NCBI GenBank assembly: GCA_035647615.1
Contig: DASRND010000036.1
Coordinates: forward strand, 62,001-126,000
Direction of reading: 5' to 3'
From: Bacteroidales bacterium
GTDB lineage: Bacteria > Bacteroidota > Bacteroidia > Bacteroidales > 4484-276
Length of the DNA: 64,000 bases
Position 1 is the first letter of the stretch; every line of letters starts with the position of its first letter. The notes under the pieces are model-generated. The model was given only the letters and a program-made list of their open reading frames with translations, was not told the DNA's origin and ran no database searches. Of the stretch, positions 1 to 8,368 are shown piece after piece. Made by a program: the position numbers and the translations under genes.

Positions 1-2
1 AT

Positions 3-314
3 CACGACAGTGATATAAAAAATAACTTATCGGATATTCTGAGCAAGGCCTTGCATCACGATTACAGCTATCTTTCCAATTTATTTTCGGAGGTAGAAGG
101 CGTTACCATCGAAAAATATTTTATCGCCCAAAAAATCGAAAAAGTGAAGGAGCTGTTGGTGTACGACGAATTATCATTGAGCGAAGTGGCTGATCGGCTC
201 AACTATTCCAGCGTGGCGTACCTGAGCAACCAGTTTAAGAAAGTTACCGGATTCACGCCGAGTCATTTCAAGAAAATTGGCAAAGACAAAAGAAAACCCT
301 TGGATGAGGTGTAA
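3..314 (+). CDS. AraC-family helix-turn-helix regulator, C-terminal part (5' end outside window)
   Basis: The reading frame is open from the left edge (first full codon at 3) to the stop at 312-314, so only the C-terminal ~103 residues are present. They show the double helix-turn-helix of AraC/XylS regulators: the segment with IEKYFIAQKIEKVKELL, then the second HTH with LSLSEVADRLNYSSVAYLSN and the family signature Q-FKKVTGFTPSHFKK. The gene lies 85 bp upstream of copA on the same strand. Bacteroidota copper clusters often carry such a regulator beside CopA, so control of the copper genes is likely but inferred. A TTG at 51 is only an internal codon, not a start. Confidence 0.88.
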   Translation, partial: HDSDIKNNLSDILSKALHHDYSYLSNLFSEVEGVTIEKYFIAQKIEKVKELLVYDELSLSEVADRLNYSSVAYLSNQFKKVTGFTPSHFKKIGKDKRKPLDEV

Positions 315-366
315 ACCTTACAAATAAATTCCATAAAACTACAATGCCCGCCCGCCCTTTTATTGT

Positions 367-374
367 CAACTTTG
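367..374 (+). promoter_or_regulatory. Probable -7 promoter element of copA
   Basis: CAACTTTG at 367-374 differs from the Bacteroidota -7 consensus TAnnTTTG at one base and lies 25 bp before the copA start. No clear -33 TTTG is seen at the usual spacing. Confidence 0.4.
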
Positions 375-399
375 CAGCCTGAAACAAAGCAATAAATTA

Positions 400-2820
400 A
401 TGACAACAAAAGAGAATGAAACCATCTTCCTGCCTTTGGAAGATATGAATAGTGAGCATTGCGCGCTTATTATCGATAAAGGCCTGTCGCAGATTGAAGG
501 CATAGAAAGCCACAAAGTAGAGCTGAACAACCACAGGGCAGCGCTTGAGGCACAAAATACAGAAGCCGTAAAAGAAGCCATCAAAGCCATCAATAATTTG
601 GGCTATGGCGTAACCACCGTAAAACAAACATTTCCTGTTTTGGATATGAGCTGCGCTTCCTGTGCCATCAGCGCCGAATCTACTGCAAAGACAACAAAAG
701 GCGTAATCGATGCTTCTGTCAACTTTGCCACGGCAACCCTGTCGGTGGAATACCTGCCCAATATGACCTCTCCTGCTGAACTACAAAAAGCTGTGCAGGC
801 GGTGGGTTTCGATTTGTTGCTCGAAGAAGAATCCACACAGCAGGAAACATTAGAGGCCATCCACGACAAGAAATTTAAGGTGTTAAAAAAGAAAACCATC
901 TGGGCCATCATTCTTTCGCTTCCGGTGGTGGTGATTGGTATGTTTCTGCCAGACATCCCCTATGCCAACGTAATTATGTGGGCTTTTTCGACTCCCGTGC
1001 TGGCCTGGCTGGGTAAGGACTTTTTTGTTAACGCATGGAAACAGGCAAAACATCGCTCCGCAAATATGGATACCCTGGTAGCCCTTAGTACGGGAATCGC
1101 CTATACCTTCAGCGTTTTCAATATGCTTTTCCCTGAAGTGTGGCGCGCAAGGGGCCTGGAAGCACACGTTTATTTTGAAGCAGCCGCGGTGATCACAGCC
1201 TTTATTTTATTAGGAAGGCTATTGGAAGAAAGAGCCAAAGGCAATGCATCAACAGCCATTAAAAAACTGATGGGCTTGCAGCCAAAAACAGTATTGGTGC
1301 TGCTTCCCGATGGGCAGGAAAAACGTATCGCCATAAATGATGTAAATGTAGGCGATGTACTATTGGTAAAACCCGGCGAAAAAATAGCGGTCGATGGCAA
1401 GGTGGTTTCGGGCAATTCGTATGTGGACGAAAGCATGCTGAGTGGTGAGCCTGTTCCGGTGTTGAAAAAAGAAAATGAAAAAGTGTTTGCGGGAACCATC
1501 AATCAAAAAGGGAGTTTTCATTTTGAGGCAGAAAAGGTAGGCAAAGAAACCATGCTGGCTCAAATCATCAAAACGGTGCAGGAGGCACAAGGCAGCAAGG
1601 CTCCGGTACAGAAACTCGTGGATAAAATTGCAGGGATTTTTGTTCCGATAGTAATGGCCATTTCCATCTTCACTTTTATTATCTGGCTGATTCTAGGAGG
1701 CGAGAGCGGCCTTGTTCACGGACTGTTGGCAGCCATTACGGTGCTGGTAATTGCCTGCCCCTGTGCATTAGGGCTTGCGACACCCACGGCCATAATGGTG
1801 GGCGTAGGGAAAGGTGCTGAAAACGGAATTTTAATCAAAGATGCTGAAAGTCTTGAATTGTCCAAAAAGATAAATGCGGTTGTTTTGGACAAGACGGGAA
1901 CCATCACCGAAGGCCAGCCACAGCTCACGGATGTGAAATGGCTGAAAGACAATGACACAACGCAGCAAATTTTATTTAGCCTGGAAAAACTTTCCGAACA
2001 TCCATTGGCCGATGCGGTAGTAAAACATTTAGCCACAGAGCAGACAGTTCCTTTATCTTCTTTTGAAAGCATCACGGGCAAAGGAGCCACGGCAGTTTAT
2101 GATAATGAAAGCTATTGGGTGGGCAACAGAAATCTACTGACTGAACATAAAATAGCTGTTGCTGACGAGCTGGAGCAAAAGGCCGATGAATGGAGCGAAC
2201 AAGCCAAAACAGTGATATGGTTTGCAAACAATAAAAATGCCCTCGCGGTTCTGGCTATTTCCGACAAAATTAAAGAGACTTCCGTAGCTGCTATCAGGCA
2301 GATGCAGGAGATGGGAATCGATCTGTATATGCTCACCGGCGACAATGAATCCACTGCAAAAGCCATTGCCCGGCAGGCAGACATACCGCATTATAAATCT
2401 GAAATGTTGCCACAACAAAAAGCCGATTTCGTAAAAGAATTACAGCAGCAGGGCAAAATAGTTGCAATGGTTGGTGATGGCATCAACGACAGTACTGCAT
2501 TGGCAACGGCAGATGTAAGTATTGCGATGGGCAAAGGAAGCGATATTGCCATGGATGTTGCCAAAATGACGATAATCTCATCCGATCTCAGCAAGATACC
2601 GCAGGCTATTCGTCTCTCCAAAAAAACAGTGACTACCATCAAACAAAATTTATTCTGGGCTTTAATTTACAATATGATAGGCATTCCGATTGCGGCCGGC
2701 ATCCTCTACCCTATCAACGGATTCCTGCTGAACCCGATGATTGCCGGAGCTGCAATGGCCATGAGCAGCGTGAGTGTTGTAAGCAACAGTCTGAGGCTGA
2801 AATGGAAGAAAATAAGCTGA
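400..2820 (+). CDS. copA: Copper-translocating P1B-type ATPase CopA
   Basis: An 806-residue P1B ATPase that exports Cu(I) across the inner membrane at the cost of ATP. Two N-terminal metal-binding (HMA) folds are visible. The first (residues ~1-70) has lost its CxxC pair and is degenerate; the second carries C85-A-S-C88. The membrane CPC motif is at 453-455 (ACPCALGLATPTA), the phosphorylated DKTGT starts at D497, the SEHPLADA His-Pro motif is at H534, TGDN at T646 and GDGINDS at G692. Length and motif order match the family. An AraC regulator precedes it and a small CxxC chaperone follows 112 bp downstream, a standard copper-efflux arrangement. Confidence 0.95.
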   Translation: MTTKENETIFLPLEDMNSEHCALIIDKGLSQIEGIESHKVELNNHRAALEAQNTEAVKEAIKAINNLGYGVTTVKQTFPVLDMSCASCAISAESTAKTTKGVIDASVNFATATLSVEYLPNMTSPAELQKAVQAVGFDLLLEEESTQQETLEAIHDKKFKVLKKKTIWAIILSLPVVVIGMFLPDIPYANVIMWAFSTPVLAWLGKDFFVNAWKQAKHRSANMDTLVALSTGIAYTFSVFNMLFPEVWRARGLEAHVYFEAAAVITAFILLGRLLEERAKGNASTAIKKLMGLQPKTVLVLLPDGQEKRIAINDVNVGDVLLVKPGEKIAVDGKVVSGNSYVDESMLSGEPVPVLKKENEKVFAGTINQKGSFHFEAEKVGKETMLAQIIKTVQEAQGSKAPVQKLVDKIAGIFVPIVMAISIFTFIIWLILGGESGLVHGLLAAITVLVIACPCALGLATPTAIMVGVGKGAENGILIKDAESLELSKKINAVVLDKTGTITEGQPQLTDVKWLKDNDTTQQILFSLEKLSEHPLADAVVKHLATEQTVPLSSFESITGKGATAVYDNESYWVGNRNLLTEHKIAVADELEQKADEWSEQAKTVIWFANNKNALAVLAISDKIKETSVAAIRQMQEMGIDLYMLTGDNESTAKAIARQADIPHYKSEMLPQQKADFVKELQQQGKIVAMVGDGINDSTALATADVSIAMGKGSDIAMDVAKMTIISSDLSKIPQAIRLSKKTVTTIKQNLFWALIYNMIGIPIAAGILYPINGFLLNPMIAGAAMAMSSVSVVSNSLRLKWKKIS

Positions 2821-2932
2821 AAGTCTGAAAGTCAAAAGTGATAAATGAAGTGCGCAGGAAGAATCGGTTTGAAGATATCTAATCTGAAAATTTACTAAAC
2901 TCTCTTCAATAAACATTAAAACAATAAAAACC

Positions 2933-3157
2933 ATGGAAAGTAAGATTCAAAAATTTCAATTCAAAACAAACATCAATTGTGGTGGATGTATCGCTAAAGT
3001 AACTCCTTTCCTGAACGAGACGGAAGGGATCGACCATTGGGAGGTGGACACTACCAACAAAAATAAAATACTCACCGTAACTTCAGATGGTATTACAGAG
3101 CAGCAAGTGGTGGCATTAATACAAAAAGCCGGCTATAAGATTGAGGTGTTGGGATAG
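2933..3157 (+). CDS. Small heavy-metal-associated (HMA) domain protein, CopZ-like chaperone
   Basis: A 74-residue single HMA domain with the metal-binding pair C16-G-G-C19 and the usual beta-alpha-beta-beta-alpha-beta length. Such proteins hand Cu(I) to the CopA ATPase in the cytoplasm. The 112-bp gap after copA and same orientation suggest co-transcription or coupled control. The Cys motif is NCGGC rather than the common MxCxxC, so metal choice (copper versus another soft metal) cannot be fixed from sequence. Confidence 0.85.
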   Translation: MESKIQKFQFKTNINCGGCIAKVTPFLNETEGIDHWEVDTTNKNKILTVTSDGITEQQVVALIQKAGYKIEVLG

Positions 3158-3204
3158 TATGATTGGGGTTCTCAATTTATTGATTTACTATCAATCTACA
3201 AATC

Positions 3205-3804
3205 CTAAAATGTCCGGTTTTCTTTATTGGTCTTTCGCCGAAGGCGCAAATCATCTTTCCTAAAGCAACCCTCCAAATGGTCGTCCACCATGCCCGCGGC
3301 TTGCATAAATGCATAGCAAATAGTGCTTCCGCAAAAGGTAAAGCCACGTTTTTTCATGTCCTTGGACATGGCGTCTGATTCGGGGCTTGTGGTCGGGATT
3401 TGTGTTGGATCAACGAAATGATTTACGATGGTCTTTCCATCGGTAAACTGCCAGATATAGGAATCAAAGGAACCAAACTCTTTTTGGACTTTGAGAAACA
3501 TTTGTGCATTTTTAATGGTTCCCCTGATCTTCGCCCGGTTTCGAATAATACCGGAATCATTCAACAGACGGTTGTAATCATCTTCGCCAAAGGCTGCGAT
3601 CTTTGCAGCATCAAAATTGAGAAATGCCCTTCGGAATCCTTCGCGGCGATGAAGAATAGTTTTCCAACTCAGTCCGGCCTGAAAGGCATCCAACACCAAA
3701 AACTCGAAAAGTTTCCGGTCGTCGTGCACAGGCACGCCCCATTCCTTATCATGGTATTCATTCATCAGCGGGTCATTGCCCGGCCAGGTGCAGGAGCTTT
3801 CCAT
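3205..3804 (-). CDS. tag: DNA-3-methyladenine glycosylase I
   Basis: A 199-residue HhH-family glycosylase that removes 3-methyladenine from alkylated DNA as the first step of base excision repair. Family marks are the N-terminal C5-TWPGNDPLMNEYHDKEWG block, AFQAGLSWKTILHRR, and the C-terminal VDDHLEGC; C5, H18 and the late His and Cys are the Tag zinc ligands. The frame is open 30 codons further (to 3894), but that extension (rich in F, Y and I) is not family-like, so the ATG at 3804 is chosen. The gene is monocistronic, with the copper cluster converging on it. Confidence 0.92.
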   Translation of the reverse strand: MESSCTWPGNDPLMNEYHDKEWGVPVHDDRKLFEFLVLDAFQAGLSWKTILHRREGFRRAFLNFDAAKIAAFGEDDYNRLLNDSGIIRNRAKIRGTIKNAQMFLKVQKEFGSFDSYIWQFTDGKTIVNHFVDPTQIPTTSPESDAMSKDMKKRGFTFCGSTICYAFMQAAGMVDDHLEGCFRKDDLRLRRKTNKENRTF

Positions 3805-3899
3805 TGTGATAAAGTTTATTACTAAAATATTAAAATAACATCCGAAACCCCTGATAGCAAAGGCTTGCTCTTGCATTTTGATTTCGTAAAACAATGTGC

Positions 3900-4036
3900 T
3901 TAAAACCGATACCCTATCCCAAATCCCAAATCAAAAATCCCAGTCATTTTATTGCTACGCCTTCCTGACCATCCATCATAAGAATACTCGATACCATAAC
4001 CAAATCCGATGTTTATGTCGAGGTAAAGATGATCGG
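3900..4036 (-). pseudogene. Duplicated 3'-end fragment of the outer-membrane protein gene at 4809-6077
   Basis: These 137 bp align without gaps to 4809-4945, the last 45 codons and stop of the downstream barrel gene, with 5 differences, all C/T transitions (about 96% identity); three change an amino acid. The copy keeps the same stop codon but has no start or N-terminal part. The frame stays open into 4037-4084 with unrelated residues, so it could not make the barrel protein. The toxin-antitoxin pair lies between the fragment and the intact gene. Confidence 0.9.
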
Positions 4037-4084
4037 TAATAGTCTTTTCGGGTTGTAAGAGTAGTGAGCAAACAGTGAGAACCG

Positions 4085-4354
4085 TTAATAATGTCCAAAT
4101 GCTGATAAAACAAGAACCACTACCCTTGTATCATAAATTCGATAAACCAGACGATGTTCCGCTGATAATCGGCGCGACCATGTTTCTTCATTATAGTATT
4201 TAAGACGTTCAATTTTTCCGGTGCCGGTTAATGGATGTTCACGAAGTTCCAGTAAAAGATTAAACAGTTTTTTTAGCAATTTTTTGTCCCCTGCCTTTTT
4301 CAATCGGTTAAGATCGGCCAAAGCTTCCTCCGTAAATTCCAGCTCGAAAATCAT
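4085..4354 (-). CDS. yoeB: Txe/YoeB-family mRNA interferase toxin
   Basis: An 89-residue RelE-superfamily toxin that cleaves mRNA in the ribosomal A site. The YoeB signature is clear: GTGKIERLKY (E49), WSRRLSAEHRLVY (R68) and the C-terminal GHY (H88, Y89), matching catalytic E46, R65 and H83-Y84 of E. coli YoeB. Length is typical. Its ATG overlaps the stop of the antitoxin by 4 bp, the usual antitoxin-first coupling. The pair lies between two copies of a 137-bp barrel-gene fragment. Confidence 0.93.
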   Translation of the reverse strand: MIFELEFTEEALADLNRLKKAGDKKLLKKLFNLLLELREHPLTGTGKIERLKYYNEETWSRRLSAEHRLVYRIYDTRVVVLVLSAFGHY

Positions 4355-4605
4355 AACCCCAGAAGTTTTTCAATCTCAATGGGATCGGATATACGCTTGG
4401 TTTTGCCATCCTTAGCCTGCTGCAGAGAATAATCAATTTTGGCAAAAAATTCCTCTTCTGACATCAAAGTATCTTCACTCGTCACGGGAACCAATTTGTA
4501 ACTCTTGTTCCTTTTCCTTTGAATAATAATTTGTTCGCCGTTGTCAACCTTGTCCAAATAATGTTTTTGTTTTTCTCTGAACTCTCTACTGCTGATTATT
4601 GTCAT
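4351..4605 (-). CDS. yefM: YefM/Phd-family antitoxin
   Basis: An 84-residue antitoxin partner of the overlapping YoeB-like toxin. The N-terminus (ISSREFREKQKHYLDKVDNGEQIIIQRK) is the Phd/YefM DNA-binding fold; the C-terminal half, with LMSEEEFFAKIDYSLQQAK and a short acidic-hydrophobic tail, is the toxin-wrapping part. It comes first in the operon, and a perfect palindrome at its promoter (4623-4639) points to autorepression by YefM and the YefM-YoeB complex. Confidence 0.9.
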   Translation of the reverse strand: MTIISSREFREKQKHYLDKVDNGEQIIIQRKRNKSYKLVPVTSEDTLMSEEEFFAKIDYSLQQAKDGKTKRISDPIEIEKLLGL

Positions 4606-4622
4606 AGTTGTAAATGTTATTG

Positions 4623-4645
4623 TGTACCAAACTGGTACAAATGTA
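4623..4645 (-). promoter_or_regulatory. Promoter and palindromic operator of the yefM-yoeB pair
   Basis: On the minus strand TACATTTG (4645-4638) fits TAnnTTTG exactly, 33 bp before the yefM start. Overlapping it is a perfect inverted repeat TGTACCA-AAC-TGGTACA (4623-4639). E. coli YefM is known to bind palindromes with a TGTACA core, so this is probably the autoregulatory operator, covering the transcription start. Confidence 0.7.
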
Positions 4646-4808
4646 ATAAAATTTAGGAGGGTGTCGAATTTTAATTCCCAACTATTGCCTACGCAAGTAC
4701 CGGATCAGAGAAGGGCTTCCATCGAGATTATTTATAAAATGACGCAACTTTAAAATAAAAGATCGATGCCCTCCGACGGGAATTGAAAAAACAGAAGATT
4801 TCTTTTTT

Positions 4809-6077
4809 TTAAAACCGATATCCTATTCCAAATCCCAAATCAAAAATCCCAGTCATTCTATTGCTACGCCTTCCTGACCATCCACCATAAGAATACTCGA
4901 TACCATAACCAAATCCGATGTTCATGTCGAGGTAAAGATGATCGGATATTAATCGTTGAATGCCTGTTCCTACCTTTAAACCAACAAAGGAAGCTCCCTC
5001 GTGATATTTGCCGTTGGCTGAATTTTGTTTGTAATAATTTCCACGATAAGTTGGCCCCAACGAAACGTAATTTGCCGAAAGGCCATTACCGGATTTCCCC
5101 ATTAACATCCTGCGATGCAGATTATAATAATAGCGTCCTTCAATTGTCAATTCCGGACTAATGCTAAATACTTCGGCATCATAATTCTTCACCTTAGAAT
5201 ATTGGAATTTGCTGCCCAGTTTTGTGTTGATCGAAAATGGAGAGGTTCCCAACTTGAACTCAGCCTCAATGTTTGGTGTAATGGAGCCAATCAGCGACTC
5301 CCTGACATAGGCCAGATTTATGATATTAACAAGATTTGTTTTTAACAAAAAGCGATCTTCAGCATGGCATCTCAAAACAGGGCACAATTTATCAAAATCC
5401 AGTTTATACTTATCCCTTGTAAAAGCCAAACCTGCATCCACATAGGTACTAAAAAACAGGGTGGACCAGGAGTCGCCACTCAGCGACTTATTCCATCCTG
5501 CCATTACACCCAAGTCCACAAACCCTCGCTTAAGGAATCTGCGCTGAATACCCCATTTTGCAAATAGCGGGATAAACTCCAGGTCGGAGTATCCGGTTTC
5601 ACGGTCATAAATTGCATGATAAGCTTTGCGATAACCACCTCCCAAAGCAACATAAGCGCCCGATAAGTTGGCTGTAGGAATATTATCACGAATGTTTTTA
5701 TGATTCTTATAATACCACCTTGATTCGAGGGAAGATTCGATTCCAAAATCATCCGAAGAGTTGAGGCCCAGCTTAAAACTGCTGTAGTTAAACAATACAG
5801 CATTCAACGAAAACCCATTGGCAATCTTTTTTTCAATGCTCAACTTTAGGTTCCCGGCCACGCGGCCATACTCCCAGTATGCCACCATAGAAGCCTTAAA
5901 AAGCCAGTTGGTTTCTTCGTGCATCATGAATGCGTATTCCATTGGCGTAAGATATTCCACCACGCTGTCGTAGTGTGTTTCGGTGGAATAGCGCAGGCTG
6001 TCGGTTTGTGCGTTTCCTGCCATTGAAACAAAAAGTGCTGCCAGGGCTAACAAAACTATCGAGGTGTTCGGTTTCAT
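4809..6077 (-). CDS. Outer-membrane beta-barrel protein of unknown function
   Basis: A 422-residue secreted protein. The chosen ATG (6077) begins a clean signal peptide, MKPNTSIVLLALAALFVSMA followed by GNAQ; the frame is open 8 codons further, to 6101. After residue ~60 the sequence alternates aromatic and polar residues in many short strands (for example ISPELTIEGRYYYNL, SANYVSLGPTYRGNYY) and ends GFGIGYRF with a terminal Phe, as in outer-membrane barrels. It is last in the operon of ECF sigma, membrane anti-sigma-like protein and DUF4097-like protein, suggesting an envelope-stress role. The last 137 bp are duplicated at 3900-4036. Confidence 0.8.
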   Translation of the reverse strand: MKPNTSIVLLALAALFVSMAGNAQTDSLRYSTETHYDSVVEYLTPMEYAFMMHEETNWLFKASMVAYWEYGRVAGNLKLSIEKKIANGFSLNAVLFNYSSFKLGLNSSDDFGIESSLESRWYYKNHKNIRDNIPTANLSGAYVALGGGYRKAYHAIYDRETGYSDLEFIPLFAKWGIQRRFLKRGFVDLGVMAGWNKSLSGDSWSTLFFSTYVDAGLAFTRDKYKLDFDKLCPVLRCHAEDRFLLKTNLVNIINLAYVRESLIGSITPNIEAEFKLGTSPFSINTKLGSKFQYSKVKNYDAEVFSISPELTIEGRYYYNLHRRMLMGKSGNGLSANYVSLGPTYRGNYYKQNSANGKYHEGASFVGLKVGTGIQRLISDHLYLDMNIGFGYGIEYSYGGWSGRRSNRMTGIFDLGFGIGYRF

Positions 6078-6107
6078 CGTTTGTTGTTTATAATTTTTCA
6101 TCTCAGG

Positions 6108-7001
6108 CTACTTAATTTCAAGTGTACCAATGCTTTGTTTTATCTGGATAAGCGGGCGATCCGGCAGATCATTAAAATTGACTTTATGGATATTTCCCTT
6201 TTTCCCGGGAGGATCGAAGACCATCCATGCGGGTTTCCCGAAATCGGTATTTTCGAGATCGAGCAAATACCTGAATTTATTTCCGGCATCGATCGTTATC
6301 TCCGACTTTTCGGCTCCGATAGTAAGGGCCTCAAGACGGATAAAACGTTCAAGATTTATCTTTGCAACCGTCGCATCAATGATGATTGTTCCTGACACCT
6401 TTTCGAGGTGAATATTGGAGCGGCTGGATTTTATCTCAATCCGGCCATCCAGCATCTTTCCGGAAATATCTCCGAATTTTGATTCAATCTTAATTTCACC
6501 TTTTACATTTATTAATCCGATGGTTGCAAATTCGCTGGTTATGTTGAGTGTTCCTTTGGTATTTTCTACAATGATTTCACCAAAATAATTATTGATGGTC
6601 AGCGGACAGCTTTCGGGTATTTTGATGTGCCAGATAACTTTTAGGTTCGATTCGGGTCGTGCATCTCCGGCAGCCAGCTCGATGTAATTCCGCATAAATA
6701 AAGTCCTGCCCTGCCGGCCACTAATCCATTTCGCCTTTTTCAAGTCAAGCGCTGCCTTTTCTTTGTCAGCATGTTTTGCAATGATTTCAATTTCGTAAAG
6801 GATGGAACTCCCCGCGTACGATTCGCAATGTATCACAGCATTTTCGCCAACTATCTCCAGCTTCATTCCGGGGGTCCATTTTTCCTGGCCATCCAGCGTT
6901 TTTGTCACCACCTGAATTTTGGTTTGCCCCATTGCACTGCCCGCGAAAACTTCTGTTATCAAAACAAAAACAAGCCATATTTTAATGATTATCTTTTCCA
7001 T
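6108..7001 (-). CDS. Secreted DUF4097-like beta-helix protein
   Basis: A 297-residue protein with an N-terminal signal peptide (hydrophobic residues ~6-20, then SAMGQ). The middle (residues ~120-250) is a run of short repeated strands of the type INNYFGEIIVENTKG, LNITSEFATIGLINVKGEI, KIESKFGDISG, typical of DUF4097-like right-handed beta-helix proteins. It sits 6 bp upstream of the barrel gene's longest frame and 4 bp downstream of the anti-sigma-like gene, so it belongs to the sigma operon. Family assignment rests on repeat pattern only. Confidence 0.7.
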   Translation of the reverse strand: MEKIIIKIWLVFVLITEVFAGSAMGQTKIQVVTKTLDGQEKWTPGMKLEIVGENAVIHCESYAGSSILYEIEIIAKHADKEKAALDLKKAKWISGRQGRTLFMRNYIELAAGDARPESNLKVIWHIKIPESCPLTINNYFGEIIVENTKGTLNITSEFATIGLINVKGEIKIESKFGDISGKMLDGRIEIKSSRSNIHLEKVSGTIIIDATVAKINLERFIRLEALTIGAEKSEITIDAGNKFRYLLDLENTDFGKPAWMVFDPPGKKGNIHKVNFNDLPDRPLIQIKQSIGTLEIK

Positions 7002-7005
7002 CCCA

Positions 7006-7680
7006 TTACATTGTTTTTGAGATCATTTGTTTCACAATTTCATTTTTCTCCAATTCAATTTTGGTGAGCAATATTTGCAAATCTTTATTCTGATCGTAAA
7101 CATTCAATCTTTCAAGAATCTCCGATTTCTTCTCATTCAAATAATCCAGTTCTTCTTGTTTTTCTTTAAAGTCGGGCTGGCTGCACGCTATCGGATTGGC
7201 AGCGCAAAGAGCATTCAGAAGGTTGGATATTTCCGCATCATCTTCCTGCCAATGGCCTGGTTTTTCTATTTTGATGACCTCTTCGGAGTAGCTGATATTT
7301 GATTTTTGTTGGTTTGGAAATAACAGGAAATAGGCCATAATGATTGCAACACCGGCAGCGGCCAGCAAAGTTGTCCATCTAAAAATAATAAGCTTACGGG
7401 ACTTTGCCTCCTCCACATTTAGCGTAGCATCTATTCTGTTCCAAATTTCATCACCCGGCGTGAACTCCTTGAGCTGACCGATTTTTTCATGCTTATCCAA
7501 TTCGTTGGCAATAGCGTTCCAGACTTTCTGCGGTGGCACAATGGATTTTAATTTCGACAATCCTTCCGCTATTGTTGCCTCAGCCAATTGTGATTGTACC
7601 GCTTCCCAAACCTTCTCGTCCGGGGTATAACTGCGCAATTGCTGCAAAGCCTCATCCAATATTTTGCGGTTCTTTTCCAT
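7006..7680 (-). CDS. Single-pass membrane protein, putative anti-sigma factor
   Basis: A 224-residue protein. The N-terminal ~100 residues contain three related units (for example SYTPDEKVWEAVQSQL, SIVPPQKVWNAIANEL, EFTPGDEIWNRIDATL). One transmembrane helix follows (TTLLAAAGVAIIMAYFLLF), then a C-terminal extracytoplasmic half rich in E, K and N with coiled-coil character. Its start overlaps the stop of the ECF sigma gene by one base, the usual place for the cognate anti-sigma factor. No zinc-binding anti-sigma motif is present, so the role is inferred from position and topology. Confidence 0.65.
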   Translation of the reverse strand: MEKNRKILDEALQQLRSYTPDEKVWEAVQSQLAEATIAEGLSKLKSIVPPQKVWNAIANELDKHEKIGQLKEFTPGDEIWNRIDATLNVEEAKSRKLIIFRWTTLLAAAGVAIIMAYFLLFPNQQKSNISYSEEVIKIEKPGHWQEDDAEISNLLNALCAANPIACSQPDFKEKQEELDYLNEKKSEILERLNVYDQNKDLQILLTKIELEKNEIVKQMISKTM

Positions 7681-8204
7681 CAGTTGACCAGGTTTTCAAG
7701 ATTTTCACGCAACATCTTTTTAGCTTTAAAAAGTTGCGACTTGGAAGTACTCTCCGAAATATCAATCAGTTCTGCTATTTCGCGATGTTTGAAACCTTCG
7801 ATTTCGTAAAGTGTAAAAATGGTACGATAGCCTTCCGGCAAATTGGCAATCGCTTTTTCGAGATAGTCGATGTCGATGGCAGCGCCCCAGTCGATAATGG
7901 TGGAAGTATCTGTGTTTTCGATATCCTCAAAATAAATCCGCTCTTTAATTTTGCGGATGGCTGCACGGGCGATTATGGTGTGAATCCAACTTCCGAGTTT
8001 AGAATTACCTTTAAAGGTATGGAGGTTCCGGAAGATGAGTAAAAACCCCTCCTGGAGCACATCGTTGGCATCGTCAAAGTTTCCGGTAATGCGGTAAGCA
8101 AGGGTGTACATCCGGGTTTTGAACTGGTCGTAAAGCGCTTTTTGTGCAGCTCTCTCGCTTTTCAGGCAACCATCGATAATTTCCTTTTCGGAATGATATG
8201 TCAT
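7680..8204 (-). CDS. ECF-subfamily RNA polymerase sigma factor
   Basis: A 174-residue sigma factor with region 2 (AQKALYDQFKTRMYTLAYRI, DDANDVLQEGFLLIF, GSWIHTIIARAAIRKIKER) and region 4 (YRTIFTLYEIEGFKHREIAELI, then STSKSQLFKAKKMLRE, the recognition helix). A GTG five codons upstream (8219) is possible; the ATG at 8204 is preferred. It leads a four-gene operon (sigma, membrane anti-sigma-like, DUF4097-like, barrel), so it probably controls envelope genes including its own. CATCTTTG (8240-8233, minus strand) is one base off the housekeeping -7 element. Confidence 0.92.
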   Translation of the reverse strand: MTYHSEKEIIDGCLKSERAAQKALYDQFKTRMYTLAYRITGNFDDANDVLQEGFLLIFRNLHTFKGNSKLGSWIHTIIARAAIRKIKERIYFEDIENTDTSTIIDWGAAIDIDYLEKAIANLPEGYRTIFTLYEIEGFKHREIAELIDISESTSKSQLFKAKKMLRENLENLVN

Positions 8205-8338
8205 GTTTGATTTGCTCACTGTTGGTTAGAGACCTCAAAGATGTAAATAGTTGCCCGATAGTAAAATTATTTTGAAGTTGCCAGCACAACCAAACCCTTC
8301 CTCATCAGTTTAAAAATATTGGCTAATCGAAAAATCAG

Positions 8339-8346
8339 TAAGTTTG
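8339..8346 (+). promoter_or_regulatory. -7 promoter element of the FRG-domain gene
   Basis: TAAGTTTG matches TAnnTTTG exactly and ends 22 bp before the ATG at 8369, giving a leader of about 16 nt. Confidence 0.55.
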
Positions 8347-8368
8347 TCCAGATAAAAAAATCTATACG

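Noticed and set aside
400-3157. A riboswitch or mercury/arsenic module in the metal cluster
   Set aside because: The leader before copA is only 25 bp after the -7 element, and motifs point to Cu(I) transport; no merR/arsR-type gene is present.
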